A stretch of 48,574 bases of DNA from an uncultured Blautia sp. (GTDB lineage Bacteria; Bacillota; Clostridia; Lachnospirales; Lachnospiraceae). The stretch covers positions 1 to 48,574 of the forward strand of contig CAKRKL010000003.1 of NCBI GenBank assembly GCA_934358405.1. The letters run 5' to 3'. The notes below the pieces were generated by a model. That model was not told the origin of the DNA. It searched no databases and saw nothing but the letters and a program-made list of their open reading frames with translations. Shown here one piece after another: positions 31,194-40,584 of this stretch. The position numbers were made by a program, and so were the translations under genes. Numbering within the stretch: the stretch's first letter is position 1; each line of letters opens with the position of its first letter.

Positions 31194-32768
31194 ATGAAGC
31201 GTTGTTGTAACTGCGGCAAGGAAATAGGGGATCATATAAGTTTTTGCCCTTACTGTGGGGAAAAGCAAGATGAAAATGGTAATAATGTAAAAGTCAGGTA
31301 TTGTACGCGATGCGGAAGAAAATGGGGCGAAGAGGAAGAATACTGTCCTATTTGTGGTTCAGAAAAAGAAAAAATTTATGATACAAAAGTATCAAAAAAC
31401 GATGAAAAAAAGGTAAGCACAGATAAGAAAACAGAAAAAAGCCAACAGAAAGAAGGCCATGAATCGGACTCAGATTCAAAATTGCTCAAAATTTTAGGCA
31501 CCATATTAGGAATTGTATATGCGTATAACATATTTACGTACATGCCGTACCTCAAAAGCTATACCGCCTTTAGCTTTATTTGGGGCCTGGGAATTGTGCT
31601 TACATATGCATGGTGTTCTGTAATTTGTTTTGTAATTGCATATAAGTGTAGAAAAGAATATGGAATGACACTGTTTTATGCATTGTGCATTGGAGAAATC
31701 CTAAAGGGTGTGCTTTCTATAATTGAAGTATATCAGATTACGTACTATTGGGAACGGTCCTCGGCAACATATTTGCCGATAGTAGGGGCAGTATTGGTGT
31801 CCTTAGGCGCTTATTATTTGATGAAGCGTAAGGGACTCATTGTTAAAAATGAAGAATGGAAAGTAATGGATTACATAAGAGATATTCCAGTTGTACTGCA
31901 GGGAATTTTTTCAAAAATAGAAACAGATAAAATAAGGGAACGTGTAAGCAAAGGAGTACTTAATAGTGACGAAAATGATCCGAGATATGAAAACTCTACG
32001 CTGAATATTGAAGCGAAAAAAATATGGCGGATAGTAACTCATAATGTGTTTTTGATATTTGGTGCGCTGTATACAATCAATTTGTTGTATAGAATATTTG
32101 CATCATTTTCCTTCTTTAACATTGCTACCAATCTTTTCTCTGTTTTAATCTGTATTGCAATTTGGATGATATATTTTAGTGGAAGAAAAGGAACGCTTGA
32201 TGCAGCTGGTTTTTCAATTGTTAATGGAATTATGTGGATAAAGGTTTTTGTTCATGTGGTTATTGGATTTATATTACTTTGTGTTGCCGGCTACATTGAC
32301 ATACGATTATTTTTGATTGCTCTGATATTAGTGACTATGGATGTTGCATATTGGTGGTCACTTGGAAGTATATTATCATCTATAACGAAAAATGCGAAAA
32401 ATGAAGTAAGGACATTGAAAGCAGGCATTTATCCAATGCTTGTATTGGGGGTAAATGTTGTTTTAAAAACAGCTTCATTTACATGGGCAAGTTTTCTGCA
32501 AAGTACAGCCAATTCTGTTAATGGAAGTTTAAATGAATATGGAAACATGACATCCTCCATTGTCGGAAGTTTGTTTGGAGATTTGGGATTAGGGTATGAT
32601 ACGGGATATGGCTGGACATCATCTATAGCGCAAAGTATCATCTCACCGATCACAGAATGGGTTCAGAGTAATTTAGGCTTTAGTCAAAATCCATTTATTA
32701 TGATGATTGCAATTGCGATTCCTGTACTTGAAATTATCCTTTTGAGTAAAGTAAGGGCATCCAGATAA
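31194..32768 (+). CDS. Double zinc-ribbon polytopic membrane protein
   Basis: A 524-residue protein. Two zinc ribbons lie at the N-terminus: CCNCG-x10-CPYCG (4-22) and YCTRCG-x10-CPICG (about 36-55). A charged Lys/Asp/Ser linker (56-95) leads to a membrane domain of about nine hydrophobic helices from residue 98 to the end. The second half contains a Gly/Ser-rich loop (GSLFGDLGLGYDTGYGW, about 460-476). I do not recognise a named family for the membrane part. The ribbons should face the cytosol. First gene of an AT-rich cluster; GGAGAGGAGGAG precedes the start. Confidence 0.75.
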   Translation: MKRCCNCGKEIGDHISFCPYCGEKQDENGNNVKVRYCTRCGRKWGEEEEYCPICGSEKEKIYDTKVSKNDEKKVSTDKKTEKSQQKEGHESDSDSKLLKILGTILGIVYAYNIFTYMPYLKSYTAFSFIWGLGIVLTYAWCSVICFVIAYKCRKEYGMTLFYALCIGEILKGVLSIIEVYQITYYWERSSATYLPIVGAVLVSLGAYYLMKRKGLIVKNEEWKVMDYIRDIPVVLQGIFSKIETDKIRERVSKGVLNSDENDPRYENSTLNIEAKKIWRIVTHNVFLIFGALYTINLLYRIFASFSFFNIATNLFSVLICIAIWMIYFSGRKGTLDAAGFSIVNGIMWIKVFVHVVIGFILLCVAGYIDIRLFLIALILVTMDVAYWWSLGSILSSITKNAKNEVRTLKAGIYPMLVLGVNVVLKTASFTWASFLQSTANSVNGSLNEYGNMTSSIVGSLFGDLGLGYDTGYGWTSSIAQSIISPITEWVQSNLGFSQNPFIMMIAIAIPVLEIILLSKVRASR

Positions 32769-32816
32769 TTTAGCAGCTGAAATATATAAAATAATTATAT
32801 AAAGGAATGGCATCTT

Positions 32817-33257
32817 ATGAACGATGAAAATAGAGGGAATATAATCCATGAGTGGAATAAGGATTTGCGGCAGGAGATAGAAAAGCAGAATCAAGTGATC
32901 GCTGAATTGAGAACAAAACTAACTGCTTTGTATAGTGATATTGGAAAAATCGTATATGAAAATTATAAAAATCAGCCGCTGGCAGAAGTAGAAATGCAGA
33001 TACAGGAAGCGCAAGGGCTGGAACAGACAATCCAGGATTGCATGAAACAGATTCAAACCCTGGAAGAACAAACGAAATGCCCTAACTGTAAGACAGAAAT
33101 CCGGCGGGATATGATATATTGTTATAATTGCAGAGAAAAATTAAGAAAAGATGTAGAAGAAGAAAAACGAAACTACATTTATTGCAGTAAATGCGGAGAA
33201 CAGCTTGAAATGAATACATCTTTTTGCACAAAGTGCGGAGCGAAAGTAAAAATATAA
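32817..33257 (+). CDS. Coiled-coil protein with two C-terminal zinc ribbons
   Basis: A 146-residue soluble protein. Residues 10-90 are a heptad-like coiled coil (rich in Glu, Gln, Lys, with regularly spaced Leu/Ile). Then come two zinc ribbons: CPNC-x12-CYNC (about 91-110) and CSKCG-x10-CTKCG (about 124-142). It has no enzyme motif. The product could bridge the zinc-ribbon membrane proteins of this cluster. AAAGGA precedes the start, 48 nt after the first gene. Name and function unknown. Confidence 0.75.
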   Translation: MNDENRGNIIHEWNKDLRQEIEKQNQVIAELRTKLTALYSDIGKIVYENYKNQPLAEVEMQIQEAQGLEQTIQDCMKQIQTLEEQTKCPNCKTEIRRDMIYCYNCREKLRKDVEEEKRNYIYCSKCGEQLEMNTSFCTKCGAKVKI

Positions 33258-33274
33258 ATAAGATGAAATGATAT

Positions 33275-33321
33275 AAGGTGTTGGTTTTAACAATAATGTA
33301 AAAGAGTTAGACCAGCACCTT
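33275..33321 (+). repeat. Hairpin between the coiled-coil and the secreted protein genes
   Basis: AAGGTGTTGG pairs with CCAGCACCTT (one G-T pair) around a loop of about 27 nt. There is no T run; it may be an mRNA processing or attenuation structure 36 nt before the next start. Confidence 0.4.
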
Positions 33322-33356
33322 TGTAGTAGAGAAATGAATTTCAAGGAGGAATGCAA

Positions 33357-35261
33357 ATGGAAAGAAAAGTAGGAAAAACAAATTACAGAGTAGTTGGTAA
33401 AATGTTTTTGGTGCTTTGCGCAGTATTGTTAAGCTTATATTATGCGGTAGATTGCAAAGCTGTATCCTGGCCCTTTTCCAACGGGAATAGTTTGGAGAAT
33501 GCCTGTTTATGGGTTCGGGATGATGGATATTATTTTACACCGGACATAAGTGCTGATGAGGTAGAAGAAAGAACAATTACAAATGAGCATGTAATAGATA
33601 TGTGGCCAGAGGAGATTATAGTTACCAATGGAGATAATTACGCATTTGCAGGTGATGGAGAAAGTGATTCTTCTGAGGATAAAGCGGGGGAGATTTTATA
33701 TTTTTTTACGAATATAGCCGATGACTCAGAGACTGGTACGTTAAATTATATAAATAAGAGAAACCTTTATATAGATGGCAAAATAGATCAGAGTATTGTT
33801 GTAGTAGATAACGATGTGTGTATCTTAAGGGCTAATTTTCTGATTCAAGATGACGGCCGTGCGTTATATCAGAAGAAGACGGATTTAGGGAGTACATTGT
33901 ACTACTTTGATGGAAAGGATTCTTTTCAAATTGCCGAGAATGTGGATGGCAACGGACAATTAATACTTGACAAAAAGATTGCTTACTATGTAAGAAGTGA
34001 CGAGAACGGGCAATATATAATATTTGCAAAGAATGTAGATAATCCAGAAAGTGAGAAAATAATTGTAACAGATTTTCACTGGATTAATGATGAAGGAGAG
34101 AGAAGTGACGGAGAATATTATTTTAATAATGGCAATGTGTTTTATGTGAAAAATAATAACTTATGCATGAACTCATATAATTCGGATGAAGTAATCATAA
34201 GTGAAAATATTGGAGAAATAATATCAGCAGAAAAAAATGAAATTGTATATACGAAGTATACACAGGATATAAAATTAATTGATTTTATAGATTTTTCTGA
34301 GAGTGAGTATAATGCAGAAAATATTGAGTTGATTAATTCCATAGAAGAAGATAGTGAAGTGCAATTAGGCAGAGTGAAAATATATTCTTATGATCTAGAA
34401 AAGAAATTTGAAAAAGCGAAGTTTGAAAAGCAATTCTTAGGAGTAAGAGTAGATGGAAAAGAGAAAGGTTCTTTTTATTCAAATAGTAATTTTTATATTT
34501 TAGATGATAGTTTGAAAAACATTTCAGAAACTTTAGGGAAAACTTCATTTAATGATATTGTTTCCCAAGAGCAATTGAGCAGTAAGGAGTTGATAGCGGA
34601 AAGAATTGCAGATTGGAGAGATCAACAATTAGAACTATTGAGAAATGGGATTAGTATACATCTTAGTCTTGTAACTTTTGCAGATGAAATTAAGGTATAT
34701 CCCATAGACACTTTGCTATTATCAAGTTGGTTGAATGCAGTTGTATCAATAGCAGTTCCTTATGAATATGATGGTAAGAATAGTATAGATATACTACTAG
34801 ATGGTAAATTATATTCTGGAATAATTACAGAAGATGGAATGGAAAGTTCCGGGCAAACTGGCTGGGAAGGAGTACGGGACATACAGGTTGTGGGGAATAA
34901 ATTAATTTATTTTCAAGATGATAATGTTTCATGGAGCTGGAATGGACATGTGGAATCTTTAGGACAGCGATGTGCATTTTGGAAGGGGTATGAAGATGGA
35001 TCGGCCTTGTTGCTGGTATCTTGGGACAAGGTAAAATATGGTGGCACATTATGGTATATAAATGAAAATAATATGGCATTGGAAATTGATTCTGAGGTAA
35101 AAAAATTTGCAAAATTGGAGTCTGGCGGATTTGTATATTTAGCAGGAAATAACTTGATATTGTATGAAGATGGAATTAAGACACGAATTGCAGATCACGT
35201 TAATTCCTTCAGATTGTTTAAAGAAAAGAAAAAAACAGAATCAAGATACAGTGTTTGGTAA
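33357..35261 (+). CDS. Secreted or membrane-anchored protein, propeller-like, unknown
   Basis: A 634-residue protein with an N-terminal hydrophobic helix (about 15-33) that works as a signal peptide or anchor (VVGKMFLVLCAVLLSLYYAV). The remainder is extracellular in prediction and acidic. It contains repeated short strands with YY/YF-DG motifs (TLYYFDGKDSF, KIAYYVRSDENG, KLIYFQDDNVSW, GGFVYLAGNNLILYEDG), suggesting a beta-propeller related to DUF5050-type domains; that assignment is tentative. ATG 33357 sits 7 nt after AAGGAGG; the ATG at 33351 is too close to it. The sequence is very AT-rich (34141-34200 has 14 G/C of 60). Confidence 0.65.
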   Translation: MERKVGKTNYRVVGKMFLVLCAVLLSLYYAVDCKAVSWPFSNGNSLENACLWVRDDGYYFTPDISADEVEERTITNEHVIDMWPEEIIVTNGDNYAFAGDGESDSSEDKAGEILYFFTNIADDSETGTLNYINKRNLYIDGKIDQSIVVVDNDVCILRANFLIQDDGRALYQKKTDLGSTLYYFDGKDSFQIAENVDGNGQLILDKKIAYYVRSDENGQYIIFAKNVDNPESEKIIVTDFHWINDEGERSDGEYYFNNGNVFYVKNNNLCMNSYNSDEVIISENIGEIISAEKNEIVYTKYTQDIKLIDFIDFSESEYNAENIELINSIEEDSEVQLGRVKIYSYDLEKKFEKAKFEKQFLGVRVDGKEKGSFYSNSNFYILDDSLKNISETLGKTSFNDIVSQEQLSSKELIAERIADWRDQQLELLRNGISIHLSLVTFADEIKVYPIDTLLLSSWLNAVVSIAVPYEYDGKNSIDILLDGKLYSGIITEDGMESSGQTGWEGVRDIQVVGNKLIYFQDDNVSWSWNGHVESLGQRCAFWKGYEDGSALLLVSWDKVKYGGTLWYINENNMALEIDSEVKKFAKLESGGFVYLAGNNLILYEDGIKTRIADHVNSFRLFKEKKKTESRYSVW

Positions 35262-35288
35262 GATTGGTGATTGAATGGGGGCGATTAG

Positions 35289-36491
35289 ATGAGAACAAAA
35301 TATATGAGAATACTGGCAATTATAGCAATAGTTTGCGAGATATTTATAGTGCCAGAAATATATGAAGTAAAAGCAGAGAATGTAACTGAAAATCAGTATA
35401 ATGAATCAAATACCAATGATGCACAATCTGAAAATAAAAGCGAGGAAGAAGTGGCATACGAAGAATTTTTAGCAGCAGGTAAATATTTTTTTGATGTACG
35501 TCATTTATATAATGTGGAGTACGGCATATATGATATCAATAATGATGGAATAAAAGAATTGATTATCCGAGGGAGAACTATTGATACATATGGGTATTGT
35601 TTTTATTATTACGAGAATAATACGGTTATTCCAGTAGGATCGTTTCAAAATTGGCAAAATGGCGGAGATGGCGAAATATATTATATGAAAAACGACAACG
35701 CGATTGTTGTCTATAGTAGATTGTCAGATAGCCGGACCTATGAGGTGTATCAGGTAAAACATAAAATTAAAAATGTCTATAGTGTTAAGAGACAGCAGAT
35801 AAAAGGGGAACTAGGGAGCAATAATACTACACCTGTATACGAATATACAATGACAGATGAAAATGGAGAAGAGAAGACAATAACGGAGAATGCATGGGGA
35901 AAATTTGAAAGCAATTTACAGGAACTTTCATTTTCGGAGTTAGAAGTAAAATGTGATCTGGAACCCTCAGAAAGACAAATGAAGATATTAAAGGAAGGGC
36001 TTGGGGTTCCTGAGGATGTTGAAGTAACCAAATGTGAGGTAAAAGAGGCATGGTATTGGGGAGGAGTAGGATATTGGCTTGTAAATGTTAGTTTATACGC
36101 AGATGATGATCTGTTAGCAAGTGCTTCAATTAACCCTTTTACATTGCAGCCAGAGCGCAATTTCTATTTTTATGAGACAAGTAGAGCTGATAAAGCTAGC
36201 AAGGAAGCGGAAGAAGCAGAAGCTTCAAAATACATACTCCCAGATGTAGCAAGCCGTTACATGACCGAAGAAGAGCTTGGAACTCTAACAAAAGATCAAA
36301 TTCAGCTTGCTATTAATGAGATTTTTGCAAGACACGGAAGGTGCTTCAAAATGGAAGAATTTGACCAGTATTTCAGATCCAAAAACTGGTACCAGCCAGA
36401 TCCTTTGAAAACGGATGATGAGATTATAGCTGAATTCAATGAGTACGAGATAGCAAATGAGGCATTGTTAGAAAAATTGCGGGAGGGGTGA
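35289..36491 (+). CDS. Secreted YARHG domain-containing protein
   Basis: A 400-residue protein with a signal peptide (about 1-29, ILAIIAIVCEIFIVPEIYEVKA). A middle region of about 250 residues starts with a VEYGIYDINNDGIKELIIR motif, like extracellular proteins that report on calcium-like DxNxDG loops. The C-terminal 70 residues are a YARHG domain (YMTEEELGTLTKDQIQLAINEIFARHGRCF in pieces, then NWYQP), here with the core FARHG. YARHG domains are extracellular and often occur near peptidoglycan-related or lipoprotein genes; the ligand is unknown. It lies 27 nt after the preceding gene. Confidence 0.85.
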   Translation: MRTKYMRILAIIAIVCEIFIVPEIYEVKAENVTENQYNESNTNDAQSENKSEEEVAYEEFLAAGKYFFDVRHLYNVEYGIYDINNDGIKELIIRGRTIDTYGYCFYYYENNTVIPVGSFQNWQNGGDGEIYYMKNDNAIVVYSRLSDSRTYEVYQVKHKIKNVYSVKRQQIKGELGSNNTTPVYEYTMTDENGEEKTITENAWGKFESNLQELSFSELEVKCDLEPSERQMKILKEGLGVPEDVEVTKCEVKEAWYWGGVGYWLVNVSLYADDDLLASASINPFTLQPERNFYFYETSRADKASKEAEEAEASKYILPDVASRYMTEEELGTLTKDQIQLAINEIFARHGRCFKMEEFDQYFRSKNWYQPDPLKTDDEIIAEFNEYEIANEALLEKLREG

Positions 36492-36493
36492 GG
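36452..36493 (+). repeat. 42-nt direct repeat, copy 1 (end of YARHG gene)
   Basis: Identical to 37227-37268 at 38 of 42 positions. Here it encodes the last residues of the YARHG protein (ANEALLEKLREG and stop) and the following ribosome site. Confidence 0.8.
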
Positions 36494-36498
36494 AAAAC

Positions 36499-37164
36499 AT
36501 GAAGATAAAGAAAGAGAACAAAAAAATAATAATTGGTATATGTGTTTTGGGTATTATTTTATTGGTTAATAGTAGAAATCTGTTTGGGGCAAATAATAAT
36601 CAATCAAGTAAGACAATTTATGAACAAGGTCTTGATATAATTTCTCAAATGAATGAACTGGCTACTTCTGAGATATTTTTAGACATGTTGAATACACCTT
36701 CTGACTGTAAAGAGGTAATATCGGAAGCTTTTTCAGAATGCGATTATGGGGAGCCTGAAAGTGTTTATAAAGTTATAATTTCCAATGATAAGATGTTGGA
36801 TTATTTGGCGGAAAATAGTCAAATATATATGTTTATGTTATCTGACAAAGTAAAAGCGGTTCTATTCCAAGGGAGTGTTAGTAATTGGGGATTGCAATTA
36901 AATGAAAAAGCAGAATATTTGGCTGCTTCGACTATTTTGAGGATAAATAAAACGTTTGTAAATAATGAGTTACAAGAAACTGTTGCATATATATACATAT
37001 ATAAATCTGCTATTCCAGTAATTGTTACCTTTATACCCGGAGAAGACAATGCAGTAGAGGCCGTTGGAAACTATATTTTTAATGAGAAAATTATGAATGA
37101 TGCTCAAGAGTATATAGAAAGCTATTTTGGAGCTATATCAACTAAAATTGATAAAATATATTAA
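36499..37164 (+). CDS. Membrane-anchored hypothetical protein
   Basis: A 221-residue protein with a hydrophobic helix at 9-25 (IIIGICVLGIILLVN), a short linker and an extracellular domain of about 190 residues. I do not recognise a family. The ribosome site (GGGAGGGGTGAGG) is made of the last codons of the YARHG gene, so the two genes are tightly coupled (8-nt gap). Base use is very AT-rich like its neighbours. Confidence 0.65.
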   Translation: MKIKKENKKIIIGICVLGIILLVNSRNLFGANNNQSSKTIYEQGLDIISQMNELATSEIFLDMLNTPSDCKEVISEAFSECDYGEPESVYKVIISNDKMLDYLAENSQIYMFMLSDKVKAVLFQGSVSNWGLQLNEKAEYLAASTILRINKTFVNNELQETVAYIYIYKSAIPVIVTFIPGEDNAVEAVGNYIFNEKIMNDAQEYIESYFGAISTKIDKIY

Positions 37165-37226
37165 TAATGTAATTTGAATTAGTGACAGAAGCTGTGATTA
37201 ATTTAGTCATATTAATAAGTGCGAAA

Positions 37227-37268
37227 AGCAAATGAGGAACTGTTAGAAAAATTGTGGGAGGAGTGAGG
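37227..37268 (+). repeat. 42-nt direct repeat, copy 2 (scar of a YARHG gene end)
   Basis: This matches 36452-36493 with four substitutions but has no YARHG gene in front of it. In frame it would read ANEELLEKLWEE and stop. It supplies the ribosome site of the gene at 37275. Confidence 0.8.
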
Positions 37269-37274
37269 TCAATA

Positions 37275-37931
37275 ATGCAAGCTTTTGATACAGAAAAAGA
37301 ACCTGTTGAAATTTGCGAAAATTGTGGAACTGAAAATTCTTGTAATGCAAAATACTGTAAAAACTGTGGCCACAAATTAAATAAATTTTTGAACTGGAAA
37401 AAAATAAAAAGAGAGAATGATTTATTTATAAAATATACACTGGTATTTATCATCAGTATATGTGTATTTGGAATCTATGCATTTTATACAGAAAAACAAC
37501 CAAAAATAAAACTGGAAAATGCAGAAGATGACTTATTAGCGAAGCTTAGAGAAGAAAATTTCGGTAATAAGGTTCCGCTGGCATATTGCTGTATGGATTT
37601 GGATGCTGATCATACACCAGAAATTATTGTGAGACATTACGAGCAAGAGGATAGTAATACACCTGGCGAATATGTTTATGACATTTACCAGTACAATAAG
37701 AAAACAGAAAATTATTTAAAGCTTTCCGAAGCGACTTTTTATTCCTTTTTTGCAGAAGATATGATTCGGTATGATGCGGCAAATAATGCATTGGTTATTA
37801 ATTGCACTACATATGAAATCCAATATGAAGGGTACCAGTTCAGAGACGGCACGCTGCATATGATATACGAGACATCTCAAGATAAGCGGGATTTACCAGT
37901 ACTTGAATTTAACACAATATATAACAGATAA
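37275..37931 (+). CDS. Zinc-ribbon, single-helix protein with extracellular domain
   Basis: A 218-residue protein. A zinc ribbon is at the N-terminus (CENCG-x10-CKNCG, about 14-32), followed by a basic stretch and one membrane helix (about 54-70, YTLVFIISICVFGIYAF). The outer domain of about 140 residues contains PLAYCCMDLDADHTPEIIVRHY, similar in style to the DINNDGIKELIIR segment of the YARHG protein. The start at 37275 follows GAGG at 6 nt; an in-frame GTG at 37254 lies inside the repeat. The architecture recalls TcaA-like sensors with a cytosolic ribbon and an outer domain, by analogy only. Confidence 0.68.
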   Translation: MQAFDTEKEPVEICENCGTENSCNAKYCKNCGHKLNKFLNWKKIKRENDLFIKYTLVFIISICVFGIYAFYTEKQPKIKLENAEDDLLAKLREENFGNKVPLAYCCMDLDADHTPEIIVRHYEQEDSNTPGEYVYDIYQYNKKTENYLKLSEATFYSFFAEDMIRYDAANNALVINCTTYEIQYEGYQFRDGTLHMIYETSQDKRDLPVLEFNTIYNR

Positions 37932-38038
37932 AACCTGGAAACAGAATTTTTTTTAGAATTTTGCCAAGCTGGGCTGGAAATAGGGAAAGTATATTTTGCT
38001 GAGCAATTTTTATAGTGACGAAAGGAAACGGAAAATCT

Positions 38039-39997
38039 ATGGTTTGCAAAGTGTGCGGAAAAGAAAATAAAGGTGATGCCAGGTACTGTAGTGACTGCGG
38101 AGCAGAATTAAAAAAGAGGAGCAAAAAAGCAGTACTTGTAACCATATTCGTAATTGGGATAATCATTCTTGCAGATGTAATATTAAAAACAGTTGTTCCG
38201 AATTTGGATGAGAATTCAGATAATAAACCTGAAAGTACTTATACCGATGATGAAAACAGCAGCACAGTTACGGACAGTAAAACTAATGAATACACTTATG
38301 AACTAAATGAAGTTTTTGAAATAGGCGGTATATATTTAAAGCTTACAAAAGCATTTGCGGGAAGTGAATATGAGTTTTGGAAATCGACAGACGATGATAC
38401 GTGGTTGGCTGGATTTGAAGGAAAAGTGCGTAATACATCTAGCCATGATGTGAATCTTGCTGATTTATCTTATTATTTATGTTTTATAGATGGAAATGGG
38501 AAAGATCAGTATACAGATGAACCAAGAGTTGAGTGCTATGCTCCGGCAACTACCGGTGATATCTTTTCTACATCAAACATAATAGGTGCTGGGCAAGAAG
38601 GAGATATTTATATCTTTTTATCACCAGATAAATATTGTGAGACTTTGTATGTAATCATAAGTGATTCGGACACTTCTAAAAAGATAACTGTACGAAATCC
38701 TTATTATTGTAACGGTTCTTACGAAAATGAAGAAAAAACAAGTTTTGTAAGAATGGCAAAGGGGTATAGTGAAGATTTGGCATGTATTCAGTTTTATATG
38801 AATGAAAGAGAATACTATGGTTATATGGACAAAGAAGCCAATATAAAATTTTATTTTCCGTCAAAATATGATGGCGAGTTTTGTAATCCGCCAACAAATT
38901 TTAAAAATGGATACGCCTATTACAAATACGGAGACAATGTATATGTCTTTGACAAAGAAGGAAATGTGACCAGTCAGTATGATAAAAATAGCTTGATTAC
39001 ATATGGAAATGGATATACCTGGATGAAAACGGATTTGTCTGGATTTGATGGTATCGGATATAAATATACTCTTTATGCACCAGATGGAGAAGTCGAGACT
39101 GAACTTAAAAGCGTAGAAGAGGAAACTGATTTTTGGAAAACCTCAACTAATGTAACAATAGAACATTTAGGAACTGGTATCTTTTTATGTCAGTATCAGG
39201 ACGAAAATGACGAAATTTTCCGAGAATACTATTTTACACAGTCACATAAATGGGTAACGCCAGAACTATTTAATGATATTGAAGATACATTAGTTCTGAA
39301 TGGTTATTTATATAATTGTGTGTACTACACAAATGAAGAACAGAAAAAGTATCTTGATTTATACGATGAAGCAGGAGAAAAATGTGAGATTACAGTTCCT
39401 GATGAATTGTTTGATGCAAGCATACGGGTATGTGATATTACAGATCAGTATATTCTTCTAGAGTCCAGGTACGAAGATGAGGATGATAATTCTCAAACAG
39501 AATTTTGGGTCTATGACAAGGCAAATGAAGATTTTAAATGCTATGATGGAAGATATATAAGAAGTATTAACGATGCCGGACATGCCAATAAGCTGTTTGA
39601 GGATAGTATTGTGATATCTATGATAGGGCAGGATGAGAAGACTTATATTGGATTTATCAGTATAACCGATATGACAGAATTAGGAGAGCCAATTCAGGCG
39701 GATAGAGTAAAAGTATATAAAGATGTTGTGGTTGTGAGACCGGGTGATTCTTCTGAGGCGAAACAGATTCTGTATGATTCGAATGGAAATATTCTTTATA
39801 CATACACGCCAGAAGAATATACTGGTTGGCTGAATGGATTTGAGGATAACACAATGGTAACCGGATGCGGAGAGGAGTATAGTACTTCTAAGATTGTGCA
39901 TAAATATATGGATTATTCAGGAAATCCTCTGGTTGAGTCCATAAACTATGCATCTGGATTCAAGGTTGACTTATCAGCGGAAAAACCGGAACAATAA
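38039..39997 (+). CDS. Zinc-ribbon, single-helix protein with large extracellular part
   Basis: A 652-residue protein. An N-terminal zinc ribbon (CKVCG-x10-CSDCG, about 3-21) and a basic stretch precede one membrane helix (about 30-48, AVLVTIFVIGIIILADVIL). Outside, the first domain (about 85-225) resembles DUF4352-type immunoglobulin-like domains (YELNEVFEIGGIYLKLTKAF, then WLAGFEGKVRNTSSHDVNL). The remaining 400 residues hold WG-repeat-like strands (YMDKEANIKFYFPSKYDGEF, NVYVFDKEGNVTSQYD). Both assignments are tentative. ATG 38039 is preferred over the in-frame GTG at 38015. Last gene of the cluster. Confidence 0.68.
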   Translation: MVCKVCGKENKGDARYCSDCGAELKKRSKKAVLVTIFVIGIIILADVILKTVVPNLDENSDNKPESTYTDDENSSTVTDSKTNEYTYELNEVFEIGGIYLKLTKAFAGSEYEFWKSTDDDTWLAGFEGKVRNTSSHDVNLADLSYYLCFIDGNGKDQYTDEPRVECYAPATTGDIFSTSNIIGAGQEGDIYIFLSPDKYCETLYVIISDSDTSKKITVRNPYYCNGSYENEEKTSFVRMAKGYSEDLACIQFYMNEREYYGYMDKEANIKFYFPSKYDGEFCNPPTNFKNGYAYYKYGDNVYVFDKEGNVTSQYDKNSLITYGNGYTWMKTDLSGFDGIGYKYTLYAPDGEVETELKSVEEETDFWKTSTNVTIEHLGTGIFLCQYQDENDEIFREYYFTQSHKWVTPELFNDIEDTLVLNGYLYNCVYYTNEEQKKYLDLYDEAGEKCEITVPDELFDASIRVCDITDQYILLESRYEDEDDNSQTEFWVYDKANEDFKCYDGRYIRSINDAGHANKLFEDSIVISMIGQDEKTYIGFISITDMTELGEPIQADRVKVYKDVVVVRPGDSSEAKQILYDSNGNILYTYTPEEYTGWLNGFEDNTMVTGCGEEYSTSKIVHKYMDYSGNPLVESINYASGFKVDLSAEKPEQ

Positions 39998-40002
39998 AAG
40001 TA

Positions 40003-40053
40003 TTTTAGCCCCGGCTGGTGCCTGAAATTTTTGAAGGACAGCTGGGGCTATTA
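40003..40053. repeat. Hairpin at the end of the zinc-ribbon cluster
   Basis: TAGCCCC-GCTG pairs with CAGC-GGGGCTA with one bulge on each side and a loop of about 25 nt. It lies between convergent genes without a clear T tract; it may end transcription from either side. Confidence 0.45.
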
Positions 40054-40071
40054 ACTGGAATGAGAAGAATT

Positions 40072-40350
40072 TTATTCATCCCATCCATCATACAGCCGTA
40101 TATTTACCTGAATATTTCTTACCACATCTCCGTCTTCCAGTTCCATATCATCTGGATCTGTGATAGGTGGGAGCTCCGGGGCTTCTTCGGATAGCTCTAC
40201 GGAGATCCAGTCGAAGGCTGCTGCATTTGCATTTTCAATGGCTTCATCCAGGGTATCGCCCTCTCCGAAGCAATCCTCCAGATCAGGAAAAATTCCCTTA
40301 TAGCGTCCATCTTCAGTTTTCTTAAAAACTGCAGGATATATAAATTTCAT
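40072..40350 (-). CDS. HicB-like antitoxin, orphan
   Basis: A 92-residue protein with the HicB fold (FIYPAVFKKTEDGRYKGIFPDLEDCFGEGDTLDEAIENA in pieces). The acidic C-terminus shows no clear ribbon-helix-helix or HTH domain. No HicA gene lies on either side within 200 nt, so it is an orphan. HicB normally neutralises the HicA mRNA interferase. GGGAGG precedes the start. Orphan HicB-like proteins are common in Lachnospiraceae and may have other tasks. Confidence 0.85.
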   Translation of the reverse strand: MKFIYPAVFKKTEDGRYKGIFPDLEDCFGEGDTLDEAIENANAAAFDWISVELSEEAPELPPITDPDDMELEDGDVVRNIQVNIRLYDGWDE

Positions 40351-40584
40351 AATAAACCTCCCAGGAAAATAAAGTAGTAAAATTCATTTTTAGAAATATT
40401 ATAAGCGTTTAAGTCCGGAAATACAAGAGATGAAACAGTAAGATATTTATGTTTGCATTTAAATGGAAAAAGGAACGGGATTGTAAAAGCTACTGTAAAA
40501 TGATATTCTTACATTTAAAGATAGTTTATACAATGCTGTTGAAGGCCGATAGTATTTTAGAAAAATGACTGCGGGAGGCAAACC

